24,467 bases of DNA from Porticoccaceae bacterium (GCA_023229065.1 JALNZZ010000013.1:1-24467), one strand, 5' to 3'. Positions 15,433-24,187 are shown, numbered from the stretch's first letter. The notes: generated by a model not told the origin, from the sequence alone. Translations and numbers: made by a program.

Positions 15433-15897
15433 ATGGCTAGCACTAGAACACCCGCAAGAAAACCAGCCACCAGGGCTTCAGCCGCCAAGGCTCCAGCCAC
15501 TAAAACCGCCGCCAAAACAACTGCCAAGCCAGCAGCAACTGCCGCTGCCAAACCCGCTGCCAGACCCGCCGCCAAGAAACCCAGCGCCATTACTGAGAAA
15601 TACACCAAGACCCAAATCGTCAACAGCCTGGTTGAGTCCTCCGGGCTGACCCGCAAACAGGTCAACGATGTTCTCGATGGCCTCAGCGATATCATCGGCC
15701 GCCACCTCGCCAAAAGAGGCGTCGGCGAGTTTACGCTGCCCGGTCTGCTGAAAATCAAGACTGTGAAAAAGCCCGCTCGCAGAGCACGCAAAGGTATCAA
15801 CCCCTTCACCGGTGAAGAAACCGTTTTCAAAGCCAAGCCAGCCAGCACCAGCGTCAAGATTCTCGCTCTCAAGAAGCTCAAGGATATGGCTAACTAA
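15433..15897 (+). CDS. HU/IHF-family DNA-binding protein with an Ala/Lys/Pro-rich N-terminal tail
   Basis: Nucleoid-associated protein of 154 residues in two parts. Residues 1 to about 52 form a low-complexity basic tail of Ala, Lys, Pro and Thr (for example KTTAKPAATAAAKPAARPAA), resembling the tail of histone H1. Residues about 55-154 form an HU fold: KTQIVNSLVESSGLTRKQV, GEFTLPGLLKIKTVKKPARRA, and the DNA-intercalating arm RKGINPFTGEETVFKAKPAS. The frame is open back to 15286, but the ATG at 15433 has AAAGGAA 8 bases upstream and starts the tail cleanly. It is not the standard 90-residue HupA/HupB. The gene stands alone with its own promoter and faces a HIT gene. A DNA-compaction role is inferred from the fold and tail. 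Confidence 0.92.
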   Translation: MASTRTPARKPATRASAAKAPATKTAAKTTAKPAATAAAKPAARPAAKKPSAITEKYTKTQIVNSLVESSGLTRKQVNDVLDGLSDIIGRHLAKRGVGEFTLPGLLKIKTVKKPARRARKGINPFTGEETVFKAKPASTSVKILALKKLKDMAN

Positions 15898-16064
15898 GAA
15901 AAGGGCGCGACTGCACTCTCTCTTTTACAAGCCCTGGCGAGAGCTGCCCCAGACTGGACCTGTATCCACGACTGAGGGCAGTTTACTCACCGGGGCTCTT
16001 TATTGCGGCCACGGTGGTGAGCGCACCGCAGAAAGTGAAACGCCTCCCGGCACACCTCCTCGCT

Positions 16065-16493
16065 TCAGTGCTGACAGTCCCTCAACCCTTTCTCTCTCAA
16101 CAGTGGCAGCAGGGTATCGCGCAACCTGCCGAGTTCAGCATCAGCGTAAGGTCGCGGCGGCACTGCTCCCCACACAGGGCGCGGCCAGGCAGCATCTCTC
16201 TCATAACGCACAATGTGATGAATGTGTAGCTGAGGTACCATATTTCCCAGCGCCGCCACATTGAGCTTGTCGCCCTGAAGCACTTCCATAAGCAGTTCAG
16301 ACAAACAGCTCGACTCCGCCATCAACAGATCGCGCTCTGCAACAGAGAGCTGATAAATTTCGCTCAGCGCTGGCCGGCGCGGCACCAAAATAAACCACGG
16401 ATAATTGCTGTCGCGGCTCAATAGCAGTCTGCACAGGGGGAAATCGCCGAGCACAATACAGTCCAGAGCCAATTGCGGGTGCAGTTCAAACAT
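16065..16493 (-). CDS. HIT-domain (histidine triad) family protein
   Basis: Probable nucleotide-binding hydrolase or transferase of the histidine-triad superfamily; the substrate is not known. The product is 142 residues. PWFILVPRR (32-40) and KLNVAALGNMVPQLHIHHI (76-94) are the conserved parts. The triad region reads Gln88-Leu-His90-Ile-His92-His93, so the first His of the usual HxHxH is Gln while the likely catalytic central His is kept; close relatives in Pseudomonas also show QLHxH here. The C-terminus (WGAVPPRPY and a helical tail) is typical of this subgroup. It diverges from proS with 96 bases between the starts and converges on the HU-like gene across about 170 bases with no clear terminator. 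Confidence 0.9.
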   Translation of the reverse strand: MFELHPQLALDCIVLGDFPLCRLLLSRDSNYPWFILVPRRPALSEIYQLSVAERDLLMAESSCLSELLMEVLQGDKLNVAALGNMVPQLHIHHIVRYERDAAWPRPVWGAVPPRPYADAELGRLRDTLLPLLREKGLRDCQH

Positions 16494-16589
16494 GGCTTGT
16501 CTACCTCATTGAATGATGAGGACACTATACCCGCCCTGCGAGGCGGCATAGAATAGCCCGCCACACACGTCAGCAAAGAAAGAGGAATC

Positions 16590-18311
16590 ATGCGCGCCAG
16601 CCGTTACCTGATTGCCACCCAGAAAGAAACACCCGCCGATGCAGAGATCATCAGCCATCAACTGATGCTGCGCGCCGGCATGATTCGCAGACTCGCAGCT
16701 GGTCTATACACCTGGCTGCCTCTCGGCCTGCGAGTGTTGCGCAAGGTGGAAAATATTGTCCGCGAAGAAATGGACAAATCCGGCGCCCAAGAAGTGCTGA
16801 TGCCCGTGGTACAACCCGGAGACCTGTGGCTGGAATCGGGTCGCTGGGAACAATACGGCCCTGAATTACTGCGTATCAGCGACCGCCATCAGCGGGATTT
16901 CTGCCTTGGCCCAACCCACGAGGAAGTCATCACCGACCTGATCCGCAACGAAATCCGCAGTTATAAGCAACTGCCCGCCAATTTTTACCAAATTCAGACC
17001 AAGTTCCGCGACGAGATACGCCCGCGCTTTGGCGTGATGCGGGCCCGTGAATTTGTTATGAAAGACGCCTACTCCTTCCATACCAGCCAGCAAAGCCTGC
17101 AGGAGACCTACGATCTCATGCACAGCACGTACTGCAATATCTTTACGCGCCTGGGCCTCGACTTTCGTCCCGTGCTGGCTGACACCGGCAGTATCGGTGG
17201 GAGCTTTTCCCATGAGTTCCACGTGCTGGCTGATTCCGGGGAAGATGATATCGCCTTCTCAACCAGTGGCACCTACGCAGCCAATATCGAAAAGGCCGAA
17301 GCACTAGCACCGGCACAAAGTGCCCCTGCTCCGAACCAACCTCTCGCCGAAGTTGCGACCCCGGGCGTGGCCACTATCAACGACGTTTGCAAGCACCTCG
17401 GCGTCGAAGCATCCCGGATAGTGAAAACATTGATTGTACAGGGCGAAGAGGAAGGCAGCCTGGTCGCACTGGTACTGCGCGGCGACCATGAACTCAACGA
17501 TATCAAAGCGGAAAAAATAGCCGGCATTGCCAGCCCCCTCACCTTTGCCAACGAGGCCGACGTAAAAGCCACTCTCGGCTGCGGCGTGGGATCCCTGGGC
17601 CCCGTCAACCTTGCCATCCCGGTGATTGTCGACCGCAGCGCAGCCGTGCTGGCAGACTTTGTCTGCGGTGCCAACCGCGACGGCTTCCATCTCACCGGTG
17701 TTAACTGGCAGCGCGACTGCCCCCTGCCGCAAGTGGAAGATATTCGCAACGTCATTACCGGCGACCCCAGCCCCGACGGCCAGGGCACACTGGAAATCCG
17801 CCGCGGCATCGAGGTAGGCCATATCTTCCAGCTTGGCACCAAATACAGTGAAGCCATGGACGCCAAAGTCCTCACCGAGGAAGGCAAGGAGCAGACGATG
17901 ATCATGGGTTGCTACGGCATTGGCGTCAGCCGCATCGTAGCGGCTGCTATCGAGCAGAATCACGACGACAACGGCATCATCTGGCCGGAGTCCATCGCCC
18001 CCTTCCAGGTCGCTATTGTGCCGGTTAACGCGCACAAGTCTGACAGTGTCCGGCGTGTCAGCGAAGAACTCTACGCCGAGCTACAGAGCGCCGGTTACGA
18101 AGTCTTGCTGATGGATATCGACAAAGGCCGCCTCGGCGCCATGCTGGCAGATGTCGAGCTGATGGGCATACCTCACCGCTTGGTCGTGGGAGACCGAGGT
18201 ATAGAGGCTGGAACAGTGGAATACAAGGGTCGCCGCGATAAAGAATCTGTAGATGTTCCCCGCTCGCAGCTCAGCGGCTTCCTGGCAGAGAAAGGTTCGG
18301 CTGGCGCCTGA
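16590..18311 (+). CDS. proS: Prolyl-tRNA synthetase with editing domain
   Basis: Class II synthetase that charges tRNA-Pro. The product is 573 residues, the length of the bacterial form that carries an inserted editing (YbaK/INS) domain, which hydrolyses Ala-tRNA-Pro. The catalytic core begins with MRASRYLIATQKETPADAE and RRLAAGLYTWLPLGLRVLRKVE; motif 2 is near FRDEIRPRFGVMRAREFVMKD. The editing domain covers about residues 235-390 (VCKHLGVEASRIVKTLI, LRGDHELNDIKAEKI). Motif 3 includes MGCYGIGVSRIVAA near residue 437, then the anticodon-binding domain. The ATG has AGAGGAA just upstream. It appears to be a single-gene unit ended by the terminator shared with secF. Confidence 0.97.
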   Translation: MRASRYLIATQKETPADAEIISHQLMLRAGMIRRLAAGLYTWLPLGLRVLRKVENIVREEMDKSGAQEVLMPVVQPGDLWLESGRWEQYGPELLRISDRHQRDFCLGPTHEEVITDLIRNEIRSYKQLPANFYQIQTKFRDEIRPRFGVMRAREFVMKDAYSFHTSQQSLQETYDLMHSTYCNIFTRLGLDFRPVLADTGSIGGSFSHEFHVLADSGEDDIAFSTSGTYAANIEKAEALAPAQSAPAPNQPLAEVATPGVATINDVCKHLGVEASRIVKTLIVQGEEEGSLVALVLRGDHELNDIKAEKIAGIASPLTFANEADVKATLGCGVGSLGPVNLAIPVIVDRSAAVLADFVCGANRDGFHLTGVNWQRDCPLPQVEDIRNVITGDPSPDGQGTLEIRRGIEVGHIFQLGTKYSEAMDAKVLTEEGKEQTMIMGCYGIGVSRIVAAAIEQNHDDNGIIWPESIAPFQVAIVPVNAHKSDSVRRVSEELYAELQSAGYEVLLMDIDKGRLGAMLADVELMGIPHRLVVGDRGIEAGTVEYKGRRDKESVDVPRSQLSGFLAEKGSAGA

Positions 18312-18339
18312 TCCTCTGCAGCGGTGTGGCGTCATCGGG

Positions 18340-18376
18340 AAAGCGCCTTGTCCTCACGTCGAGAACAAGGCGCTTT
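18340..18376. terminator. Bidirectional intrinsic terminator between proS and secF
   Basis: Perfect 12-base stem AAAGCGCCTTGT (18340-18351) and ACAAGGCGCTTT (18365-18376), with a 13-base loop that has a small inner CTC/GAG pairing. The stem ends in T's on either strand, so it can serve the converging proS (plus) and secF (minus) transcripts. Confidence 0.85.
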
Positions 18377-18425
18377 CTTTAATAACATCTCTTGAAGACA
18401 CAGCCCTATCGACAAACGGCCCAAC

Positions 18426-19349
18426 TTAAGGCAGACCGTCAAACTCATCCATGCCCGGCTCGGTTGTCTTCTGCATCAAGTCTTCCCGGCTGACCCTGAA
18501 CCACAACAACGCACTTACAGCTACATATATCGACGAGACGGTGCCCCAGATCACGCCGATGATCAGCATCAGGGCAAAGTTGTGAATCAGCTCACCACCA
18601 AAATAGAACAGCGCCAACAGCACCAGCAGAGTAGATAACGAGGTGTAGATAGTGCGCAGTAACACCTGGGTCAACGATTCGTTGATCACGTCGATAGGCT
18701 TCGCATCACGAACCAGACGGAAATTCTCACGAACGCGGTCATAGACAATGATGGTATCGTTCAGCGAGTAGCCGATCACCGCCAACAGCGCCGCCAACAC
18801 AGTCAAGTCGAACTCCAACTCGAAAAAGGAAAAGAAGCCGAGCACCACAATCATGTCCACAACCTGACCGAGCACAGCGCCGATGGCGAACTTGTACTGG
18901 AACCGCACTGCCACGTACAGCATGATCAGCCCAAACGCTACGATGATGCCCAGCACCCCGTCGTCGCGAAGCTCCTGTCCCACCTGTGGCCCGACAAACT
19001 CCATGCGCCGGAAATCCACGCTGACACCTTCAGTGGAAAGTGCGGTGACGATCCGCTGTTCGGTATCCTTATCGGGCTCGGCCTGGAACTTGATCAGCAG
19101 ATCTCGCTCCGAGCCAAACTGCACCACAACCGGATTATCAATACCGGCTTCAGCCAGCTGGCTGCGCACGACACTGGGGTCCACCGCCGGCTCAAAGCCC
19201 ACTTCCACCTGGGTTCCCCCGGTAAAATCAAGGCCGAAAACCATGCCCTTGACCGCCAGCGAACCCAGCGAACCGAGCACCAGTGCGACCACGATCGCCG
19301 TGGCGACATGCCGCCACTTCATGTAATTGATGATTCTTACAGTTGTCAT
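18426..19349 (-). CDS. secF: SecF, protein translocase subunit
   Basis: Inner-membrane RND-type protein that pairs with SecD and uses the proton gradient to pull exported proteins through SecYEG. The product is 307 residues with six predicted membrane segments. The first is at about residues 14-33, followed by the family motif VFGLDFTGGTQVEVGF (37-52) and a periplasmic P4-type domain. The C-terminal half holds five more segments, including LAALLAVIGYSLNDTIIVYDR near 190-210 with the conserved Asp, Asn and Asp residues. It starts 9 bases after the secD stop, with TAGGT as ribosome-binding site, so the pair is cotranscribed. The 3' end faces proS across a shared terminator. Confidence 0.97.
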   Translation of the reverse strand: MTTVRIINYMKWRHVATAIVVALVLGSLGSLAVKGMVFGLDFTGGTQVEVGFEPAVDPSVVRSQLAEAGIDNPVVVQFGSERDLLIKFQAEPDKDTEQRIVTALSTEGVSVDFRRMEFVGPQVGQELRDDGVLGIIVAFGLIMLYVAVRFQYKFAIGAVLGQVVDMIVVLGFFSFFELEFDLTVLAALLAVIGYSLNDTIIVYDRVRENFRLVRDAKPIDVINESLTQVLLRTIYTSLSTLLVLLALFYFGGELIHNFALMLIIGVIWGTVSSIYVAVSALLWFRVSREDLMQKTTEPGMDEFDGLP

Positions 19350-19358
19350 GGTCGGTAC

Positions 19359-21218
19359 CTAGATCCAGAGTTTTTGCAGGTTGTTGCGACCGCCCACACA
19401 CAAGTTCACCAGCGCGCGAGTGCCTGTCAGCGCGGTGAACATGGAAGTGAGAATGCCGATGGTCAGCACCACGGCAAACCCCTGAACAGGGCCGGTGCCA
19501 ATGACGTAGAGAATGATGCCAATAATGATAGTGGTCAGGTTGGCGTCAAGAATGGAGACATAAGCACGATCATAACCGGCATGAATCGCCATCTGGGGAC
19601 TCACCCCCGCCTTGAGCTCTTCCTTGATTCGGGAAAATATCAGTACGTTGGCATCCACCGCCATACCAAGCGTCAATACAATACCGGCGATACCCGGCAG
19701 CGTCATGGTGGCGCCAAGAATCGACATAACGGCCACCAACAGCACCAGGTTGAAAGCCAGGGCCAGGTTGGCAATGATGCCAAAAGCCTTGTAGATCACC
19801 AGCATGAACAATACCACCAGCGTCATGCCGATGATGATTGAATTAACCCCCATCTGAATATTTTCAGCCCCCAGGGAAGGCCCGATAGTGCGCTCCTGCA
19901 CAAAGTACATGGGGGCAGCCAGCCCACCTGCGCGCAACAGTAGAGCCAGCTCCGAAGCCTCTGCCGGGCTGGACAGGCCGGTAATGCGGAACTGCACACC
20001 GAGAGCGCTGCGCACAGTGGCCAGACTGATGATTTCGCGCTGCTCCTGTGGCACCAGGACCGTTTCTACCTCACCTTGCTCATTGGTGATCTGCTCCGGC
20101 ACCTGGAGTGTTTCGATAAACAGCACACCGAGCCGGCGACCGATACCATTGCGAGTCGCGAGGTTCATGTCCCGTCCACCGGTGCTGTCCAGGCTGATGT
20201 TCACCTGTGGCATACCGTTTTCATCGAAGCCGCTGGAGGCGTTGCTCACCTTGTCCCCGGTGATGATGACGTTGCGTTCCAGCCAGGCAGTGCGCGGCAT
20301 CGCATTGGGGTCTTTGAAGGGGAACTCCTCGCGGGGCACAGTGGCACCGGGCTCGGCTTCAAAACGGAACTCCAGGTTGGCGGTTTTACCAATGATGCGC
20401 TTGGCAGCTGCCGTATCTTGTACGCCCGGCAACTCCACCACAATCCGGTTGCGGCCCTGGCGCTGAACGATGGGCTCGGACACCCCCAGCTCATTCACCC
20501 GGTTGCGAAGCGTGGTGAGGTTCTGGCTGACAGCATAGTCTTCCCGTTCACGGATCACGCTGTCGAGGACGGTGAGCTTGAGTACAAAACGCTCACCCTG
20601 GGTAGTCAGCTCTCGAGCCAAATCCGGGAAGTCGCTGCGCACCACCGAGGCCGCCGCATCACGCCATTCACGGTTAGCAAACACGGCTTCCACACCGTAG
20701 CCATCGACTTCGCGCAGTGCGCTGTAGCGGGCGCCGCCTTCACGAAAAGCGCGGCGCAATTCGTTCATTTGGGTTTCCATATAGGTAGTCATCAGCTTGT
20801 CGGTGTCTACCTGCAACAGAAAGTGCACTCCACCACTGAGGTCGAGGCCGAGCTTGAGCGGTTCACCGCCTATGGCCCGCAACCAGCCCGGCGTGGTAGC
20901 CGCCTGGTTAAGAGCCACCACATACCCCGGCCCCAATGTTTTTTGCAACACTTCCTGAGCCTGCAGTTGGGTCTCGCCGCTGGCCAAGCGCACCATTGCA
21001 CCCGTGCTACTGAACTCTTCACCAAAGAACTCGATGCCCGCTTCGCGCAGCGCCTCACTGGCCCGATCCATCAGGGTCTGGTCGATTTCCAGGGCACTAC
21101 TTTGGCCAGTAATCTGCACGGCAGGGTCGGGAAGGAACAGGTTGGGCGCGGCATATACCAGGCTGATGACCAGGACGGCCAGAATCAGCATGTACCGCCA
21201 CAGCGGATAACGATTCAT
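19359..21218 (-). CDS. secD: SecD, protein translocase subunit
   Basis: Inner-membrane partner of SecF in the SecDF export motor. The product is 619 residues. The first membrane segment lies at about residues 8-26, followed by a large periplasmic P1 domain containing LGLDLSGGVHFLLQVD (123-138). Five membrane segments follow in the C-terminal third, with GAENIQMGVNSIIIGMTLVV, GIAGIVLTLGMAVDANVLIF near 505-525, including the functionally important Asp, and GFAVVLTIGILTSMFTAL. The ATG at 21218 has only a weak ribosome-binding site. Upstream is tgt, but the yajC gene that usually separates them is absent. A TATAAT at 21251-21256 suggests the gene may have its own promoter. Confidence 0.97.
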   Translation of the reverse strand: MNRYPLWRYMLILAVLVISLVYAAPNLFLPDPAVQITGQSSALEIDQTLMDRASEALREAGIEFFGEEFSSTGAMVRLASGETQLQAQEVLQKTLGPGYVVALNQAATTPGWLRAIGGEPLKLGLDLSGGVHFLLQVDTDKLMTTYMETQMNELRRAFREGGARYSALREVDGYGVEAVFANREWRDAAASVVRSDFPDLARELTTQGERFVLKLTVLDSVIREREDYAVSQNLTTLRNRVNELGVSEPIVQRQGRNRIVVELPGVQDTAAAKRIIGKTANLEFRFEAEPGATVPREEFPFKDPNAMPRTAWLERNVIITGDKVSNASSGFDENGMPQVNISLDSTGGRDMNLATRNGIGRRLGVLFIETLQVPEQITNEQGEVETVLVPQEQREIISLATVRSALGVQFRITGLSSPAEASELALLLRAGGLAAPMYFVQERTIGPSLGAENIQMGVNSIIIGMTLVVLFMLVIYKAFGIIANLALAFNLVLLVAVMSILGATMTLPGIAGIVLTLGMAVDANVLIFSRIKEELKAGVSPQMAIHAGYDRAYVSILDANLTTIIIGIILYVIGTGPVQGFAVVLTIGILTSMFTALTGTRALVNLCVGGRNNLQKLWI

Positions 21219-21459
21219 AAGGGAACTCGTATGGGCTCGTGAAGCGCGACATTATAGGGGAATTGATTCAGGGGTTATAGGGGAAGCCCCGGACAGGCTA
21301 CCGCGCAGCCCCGCCTGCCAGAGGTGTAGCCGATGCTTCGATCGCTTGAGACATTCGCCAGGTGTGGCAATCTGGTCGACTTGGCCCTGCAGGCGTCGCC
21401 TTTGGCACCTCTGTCAGCAGCTTGGTGGCGGGGTTAGCGTAATGACCAATCCGCTCAGC
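21219..21459 (-). promoter_or_regulatory. tgt-secD gap with -10-like TATAAT and an 11-base direct repeat
   Basis: This 241-base gap holds no YajC in any minus-strand frame; the longest open stretch there shows no membrane segment. On the minus strand a TATAAT lies at 21251-21256, without a good -35. The plus-strand 11-mer TTATAGGGGAA occurs twice, at 21252-21262 and 21275-21285, so the -10-like sequence is duplicated with a 23-base period. A short inverted repeat GGCTAC/GTAGCC lies near 21296 and 21325. Confidence 0.4.
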
Positions 21460-22608
21460 TCATTGCCCAGGCGCGACAGGTCTTTCCCCGTAGCTGGCGT
21501 AAAACGCCTTGGTAAACTCGTCAAAACGCCCTGCCGCAATAGCCTCGCGAATATCGGCCATTAGACGTTGATAGAAGCGCAGGTTGTGAATAGTGTTGAG
21601 CTGAGCGCCGAGTATCTCGTTACAGCGATCCAGGTGATGAAGGTAGGCGCGACTAAAGTTGGTGCAGGTGTAACAATCGCAAGCGCTATCAAGTGGGCCT
21701 GTGTCATGGCGGTGCACGGCGTTGCGCACTTTCACCACCCCCGTACTGGTGAACAGATAACCATTGCGGGCATTGCGAGTCGGCAGCACACAGTCGAACA
21801 TGTCGACACCGCGCCGCACCGCCTCAATGATGTCCTCCGGCTTGCCCACTCCCATCAGATAGCGCGGCCTGTTGCGAGGCAGCTCATCCGCCACCTCATC
21901 GAGCACCCGGATCATATCCTCCTTCGGCTCCCCCACTGACAGACCACCAATGGCATAGCCATCGAAACCAATGGCTTCGAGCCCCGCCAGCGACTGCCGC
22001 CGCAAATCACCGTACATACCGCCCTGGACAATACCAAACAGAGCGGCCGGGTTGTCGCCGTGAGCAGCCTTGCTGCGTGCCGCCCAGCGCAAGGACAGCT
22101 CCATAGAAACCCGCGCCTGATCATGGGTGGCCGGGTACGGAGTACATTCATCAAAGATCATCACAATATCGGCACCCAGAGAGCGCTGCACTGCGATCGA
22201 TGTTTCCGGCCCCATAAAAACCTTGCTGCCATCAATGGGTGACTGGAAAGCGACACCTTCTTCGGTAATTTTGCGGATATCACCGAGGCTGAACACCTGA
22301 AAGCCGCCAGAGTCGGTGAGGATCGGCCCCTGCCACTGCATGAAATCATGGAGATCGCCGTGAGCTTCAATCACCTCGGTGCCCGGCCTGAGCATCAGAT
22401 GAAAAGTGTTACCCAGAACAATCTGGGCACCGCTATCGACAATATCCCGCGGCAACATGGCCTTCACGGTGCCATAGGTGCCCACCGGCATAAAGGCCGG
22501 GGTTTCCACCACGCCACGGGGAAACCGCAGGCGACCGCGGCGGGCTACACCATCGGTGCCATCCAGCTCGAAGGTCATAAAACAATGGCGTGCCGTCTCA
22601 GCGGTCAT
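21460..22608 (-). CDS. tgt: Tgt, queuine tRNA-ribosyltransferase
   Basis: Exchanges guanine 34 for preQ1 in tRNAs with GUN anticodons, the step that commits the tRNA to queuosine. The product is 382 residues. The TIM-barrel enzyme shows VETPAFMPVGTYGTVK, LTDSGGFQVFSLGD (Asp near 99), the nucleophile region FDCVLPTRNARNG, and a zinc site CDCYTC followed by His about 25 residues later. The ATG at 22608 overlaps the queA end by 11 bases and has GAGGT 8 bases upstream; a later ATG at 22578 lacks such a site. Overlap with queA indicates cotranscription and coupled translation of the two consecutive steps in the pathway. Confidence 0.97.
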   Translation of the reverse strand: MTAETARHCFMTFELDGTDGVARRGRLRFPRGVVETPAFMPVGTYGTVKAMLPRDIVDSGAQIVLGNTFHLMLRPGTEVIEAHGDLHDFMQWQGPILTDSGGFQVFSLGDIRKITEEGVAFQSPIDGSKVFMGPETSIAVQRSLGADIVMIFDECTPYPATHDQARVSMELSLRWAARSKAAHGDNPAALFGIVQGGMYGDLRRQSLAGLEAIGFDGYAIGGLSVGEPKEDMIRVLDEVADELPRNRPRYLMGVGKPEDIIEAVRRGVDMFDCVLPTRNARNGYLFTSTGVVKVRNAVHRHDTGPLDSACDCYTCTNFSRAYLHHLDRCNEILGAQLNTIHNLRFYQRLMADIREAIAAGRFDEFTKAFYASYGERPVAPGQ

Positions 22609-23677
22609 TCAAACTTACCTCATAGATGTCTTCCGGGCGAACTTCATGGGCCGAAGGGTTGCGGGTGATAAACATGGCATCGCCGTAACTGAAAAAGCGA
22701 TAGCGCTGCTCTACCGCCTCGCGATAGGCCGCCATTGTCTGACGGTAGCCGGCAAAGGCGCTCACCAGCATCAACAACGTCGACTCCGGCAGATGGAAAT
22801 TGGTTACCAACGCATCCACAATACGAAAACGGTAACCGGGATAGATAAAGATATCGGTGTCGCCGCAGGTCGGCTGCATCACCCCCGAGGCCCCGGCAGT
22901 TTCCAGGCAGCGCACAGAGGTCGTGCCCACGGCAATCACCCGATTGCCAGCAGCGCGGGTTTTCTCCACCTGCCGACAAAGCGCCTCGCCGACCTCAATC
23001 ACCTCAGCGTGCATGCGGTGATCGCGAATATCATCTGCCCGTACTGGCTGGAAAGTCCCCGCCCCCACATGGAGAGTGACATAGCCAATCTCCACGCCCT
23101 TTTCCCGCAGACTTGCCAGCACCGCCTCATCGAAGTGCAGCCCCGCAGTGGGCGCAGCCACGGCTCCTGGCTCCCGGGCATAGACAGTCTGATAGCGCTC
23201 ACGGTCTTCGTCGGAATCGGGCCTGTCAATATAGGGTGGCAGAGGCATATGCCCAATAGCTTCCAGCACCTCCAGCACCCGCTGGCCGACAAACCTCACC
23301 TCAAAAAGATCATCGTGACGCCCCACCACCTCCGCTCGCACCGTATCACCAAAGTGCAGTACAGCACCGGCCTTAGGCGACTTGCCTGCGCGGATATGGG
23401 CCAGCACCCGTTGCTCGTCCAGCAAACGCTCGACCAATAGCTCCAGCTTGCCGCCGGTAGACTTGTGGCCCAGCAAACGGGCGGGGATCACCCTGGTATC
23501 GTTGAACACCATCAGGTCGCCGGGCCGCACCAGATCGAGCAGATCGGGAAACTGGCGATGCCCAACGGCTCCACTGGCACCCTCCAGCGTCAACAACCGG
23601 CTGTCGCTGCGCTGCGCCTGGGGCCGTAAAGCAATCAGCTCATCGGGCAAGAAATAATGGAAGAACTCCCGGCGCAT
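22598..23677 (-). CDS. queA: QueA, S-adenosylmethionine:tRNA ribosyltransferase-isomerase
   Basis: Transfers and rearranges the ribosyl part of S-adenosylmethionine onto preQ1 in tRNA to make epoxyqueuosine, which QueG then reduces. The product is 359 residues from the ATG at 23677. Conserved parts are FFHYFLPDELIALRPQAQRSD at the N-terminus, VFNDTRVIPARL, AAPTAGLHFDEAVL and LHVGAGTFQPVRADDI, and near the C-terminus NFHLPESTLLMLVSAFAG. A TTG nine codons upstream (23704) would extend it, but the ATG gives the family-like start and has AGGT upstream. It heads the queA-tgt(-secD-secF) set and diverges from the tRNA-Leu gene. Confidence 0.96.
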   Translation of the reverse strand: MRREFFHYFLPDELIALRPQAQRSDSRLLTLEGASGAVGHRQFPDLLDLVRPGDLMVFNDTRVIPARLLGHKSTGGKLELLVERLLDEQRVLAHIRAGKSPKAGAVLHFGDTVRAEVVGRHDDLFEVRFVGQRVLEVLEAIGHMPLPPYIDRPDSDEDRERYQTVYAREPGAVAAPTAGLHFDEAVLASLREKGVEIGYVTLHVGAGTFQPVRADDIRDHRMHAEVIEVGEALCRQVEKTRAAGNRVIAVGTTSVRCLETAGASGVMQPTCGDTDIFIYPGYRFRIVDALVTNFHLPESTLLMLVSAFAGYRQTMAAYREAVEQRYRFFSYGDAMFITRNPSAHEVRPEDIYEVSLNDR

Positions 23678-23778
23678 GGGAACGACCTGCGGTGCCTGTT
23701 GCAAGGGCTGGCAAGATTACCGGATTACACGCCCTCAACCAAGCAGCCAGCGCCTATTGATGTTTTATCCATCACCCA

Positions 23779-23808
23779 TTGTTGTACGCCGGCAAGCACT
23801 GCTATAAT
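23779..23808 (+). promoter_or_regulatory. Stable-RNA-type promoter of tRNA-Leu
   Basis: TTGTTG (23779-23784), an 18-base spacer and a perfect TATAAT (23803-23808), followed by GCGCGCC. A GC-rich discriminator after a strong -10 is typical of promoters under stringent control, such as those for tRNA and rRNA. Confidence 0.7.
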
Positions 23809-23865
23809 GCGCGCCTTTCGCGGATAGGTAATCTCTACTCCTATTCCAGAAGTTCCAAAAGCTGT

Positions 23866-23951
<86 letters not shown>

Positions 23952-24187
23952 ACTCAAAGTTCAAGACCCTCCCAAGACATTAGAAAACAAGAAGATTTTC
24001 AGTACTTTGAAGGCCAGAGCCAGAGTGGCTGACGCCGACACGCTGAAGCGACTTGGCAGTGCGGCGAGCTTCGCTGGAGAGGCCGCAAGTAAGGCCGGTG
24101 AAGCGATGTCCTACTTCGGTTCGTCCTTTACCTCTGTCGTGGTTGACGAGTTCTATCGGGAAAAGCCTATGGCGCGGTTCAGCGACT
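23952..24187. other. Stretch between tRNA-Leu and the toxin gene, no confident gene
   Basis: A plus-strand open frame runs from inside the tRNA to a stop at 24195. In-frame starts outside the tRNA are TTG 24007, GTG 24025 and ATG 24106. The product would be 30-63 residues (including ASFAGEAASKAGEAMSYFG), with no family I recognise and no good ribosome-binding site. Its end overlaps the toxin's end by 8 bases. It may be a gene remnant or chance. The 11-mer GCCAGAGTGGC, the 5' end of the tRNA, recurs here at 24019-24029. Confidence 0.35.

Noticed and set aside
15898..16064. Terminator for the HU-like gene
   Set aside because: Only a weak CTCACC/GGTGAG pairing (15986-15991 and 16016-16021) with a long loop and no T run.
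20076..21242. Plus-strand frame of 388 codons opposite secD
   Set aside because: Antisense mirror of SecD with no family motif.
21219..21459. A hidden or truncated yajC
   Set aside because: Minus-strand frames were read through; all are broken by stops or lack a membrane segment and YajC motifs.
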